Shown here: one piece after another, positions 21,725 through 22,502 of the stretch | How the letters are laid out: every line of letters starts with the position of its first letter | How positions within the stretch are numbered: the stretch's first letter is position 1 | NCBI GenBank assembly: GCA_030265145.1 | Contig: JARBES010000127.1 | Coordinates: forward strand, 19,245,191 to 19,267,692 | Length of the DNA stretch: 22,502 nt | Direction: 5' to 3' | From: Strongylocentrotus pallidus | Lineage: Eukaryota; Echinodermata; Echinoidea; Camarodonta; Strongylocentrotidae | Notes under the pieces: model-generated | The model's input: the letters and a program-made list of their open reading frames with translations, nothing else | Databases searched by the model: none | Told to the model about the DNA's origin: nothing | Position numbers and translations under genes: made by a program

Positions 21725-21895
21725 AGGAATAATGCCTTACCAAAGAGAACCAGCGCATCGACTTGGTTTCGAACCCCCCAGTTCGAAACCAAGTTAAAAG
21801 CAAGAAAGAAAATTAATATACTTGTAAAATAATGTTCTAAATTTGTAAAATAACGTCCGATTACGAGACCACTGTTCTACCACTGAACCATGATT
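21725..21895 (-). mobile_element. tRNA-Thr-like SINE relic with interrupted head
   Basis: On the minus strand 21890-21856 resembles the 5' half of tRNA-Thr(CGT). It has an A box TGGTTCAGTGG (21890-21880), a D stem GTTC/GAAC around AGTGGTA, and the anticodon loop CTCGTAA. A B-box-like GGTTCGAAACC lies at 21775-21765, some 100 nt away instead of the usual 30-60. About 70 bp of AT-rich sequence with a repeated ATTATTTTACAA separates them. Beyond the B box a possible SINE body follows, CTCTTTGGTAAGGCATTATT. The anticodon stem no longer pairs, so this is not a working tRNA gene. Confidence 0.5.
21761..21794. repeat. Perfect 14-bp inverted repeat, 6-nt loop
   Basis: ACTTGGTTTCGAAC (21761-21774) and its exact reverse complement (21781-21794) flank the loop CCCCCA. 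The arms contain the B-box-like sequence of the SINE relic. Confidence 0.9.
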
Positions 21896-22502
21896 GTTAC
21901 AAATTTACAGTCGATTCACTTATATTATTTATACATTTTATTATCCTGATAAATTAAGCTTTAATGATCATAAGCCTATAATTCTTCGTTCAATATATGA
22001 ACGTAATATGGAGTCTCAAGTTCAGACCTTTCAGTGGAAAAACAAAACAGTGAAATAAACTGACCTACTGTAATAATCACGTGGGAAAATCGTTTTTTTA
22101 ATTACGGAATATCAACGCTATTAGTATTATAATTCATTTTTTTCGTAACATAATCACGAGGAATATCAAATTGTCTCTATAATCAAAGACAATTCAAATA
22201 CATCCTTAACATTAAATTGAATAAACTTTCAAATCTGTGTCTCCGATAAAGTTGAAATAGTCTTTTGACAAACTTTTATGAGCACTAGAATCTGCACAGG
22301 GTTTGTATGTTTCTCGCTTTGAATGCACCATGTCATACGACGACTTGAGACGTGTAAGAGGTACAGCCAGCCAGCGAAGAACAATCGTAATATTTTTCAA
22401 TTTCTATTTCCCCCTTTTCTGCACTGACTGTCAGAAGCCAAAGCACCGTGAAAACAACCCTTTCTCGAAAATGAAAAGGGGAAGAGAATATGTGTCATCT
22501 TG

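Larger units (their letters stand above)
19500..22502 (-). other. Intron of the DMRTA-like gene (partial), runs off the window
   Basis: The exon at 18535-19499 has a clear acceptor but no DM domain, so sequence above 19500 should be its upstream intron. I looked on the minus strand for the expected Cys/His-rich DM motif (CARCRNHG, KGHKRYCRWRDC, RQRVMAAQ) and did not find it. The intron is AT-rich. It holds a 42-bp tandem duplication, a GC-rich island and a SINE-like relic, all listed separately. Nothing else between 19510 and 20180, 20270 and 21190, or 21900 and 22502 looks like a gene. Confidence 0.7.

Noticed and set aside
21851-21895. Functional tRNA-Thr gene
   Set aside because: The anticodon stem does not pair, and no T arm or acceptor stem lies at the proper distance.

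Overview
The window looks like AT-rich, gene-poor, non-model animal nuclear DNA. Spliceosomal intron signals, dense microsatellites, LINE and SINE fragments, and one recognisable metazoan developmental regulator all point that way. An echinoderm such as a sea urchin, or another marine deuterostome, is my best guess. It rests on general texture and on the recurring word TAGGCCTATG (4040-4049, 5524-5533), which I associate from memory with echinoderm sequence. I cannot prove the species.

The one confident gene is on the minus strand at 18535-19499. It is the 3'-terminal coding exon of a DMRTA-class (Dmrt4/5, DMRTA2-like) doublesex/mab-3 related transcription factor. The exon carries the DMA domain and the family's conserved C-terminal tail, and a clear splice acceptor lies at its 5' edge. 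The exon with the zinc-binding DM domain was not found between 19500 and 22502, so it should lie beyond the right edge of the window. The intron therefore runs for at least 3 kb and contains a GC-rich island at 21195-21365.

Other possible coding pieces are weak. Two minus-strand candidate exons (15773-15838 and 15445-15527) have good splice signals and would form the 3' end of an unrecognised gene. A TATA-box promoter-like region at 4480-4690 is followed by a possible short first coding exon at 4767-4835 on the plus strand. A 55-bp exon-like stretch lies at 9437-9491.

The rest is repeats and apparent non-coding DNA. From left to right: an ACCAAT hexamer minisatellite (329-972); dinucleotide and homopolymer tracts; a degenerate TTAGGG-like stretch (3533-3628); long GA arrays (4946-5060, 5563-5870); ATT/ATC repeats (10140-10300) with a 138-bp LINE 3' fragment inserted beside them between 13-bp target-site duplications; a homopurine tract (11379-11510); a CATT array with a 156-bp higher-order duplication (12240-12720); and a GAT array (17940-18352) just downstream of the DMRT stop codon. 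A tRNA-Thr-like SINE relic split by extra sequence lies near the right end (21725-21895).

I saw no operon, CRISPR array, bacterial element or viral relic. I did not find a clearly new biological system. The items most worth checking are the two-exon candidate near 15.5-15.8 kb, the GC-rich intronic island, and the short LINE insertion.
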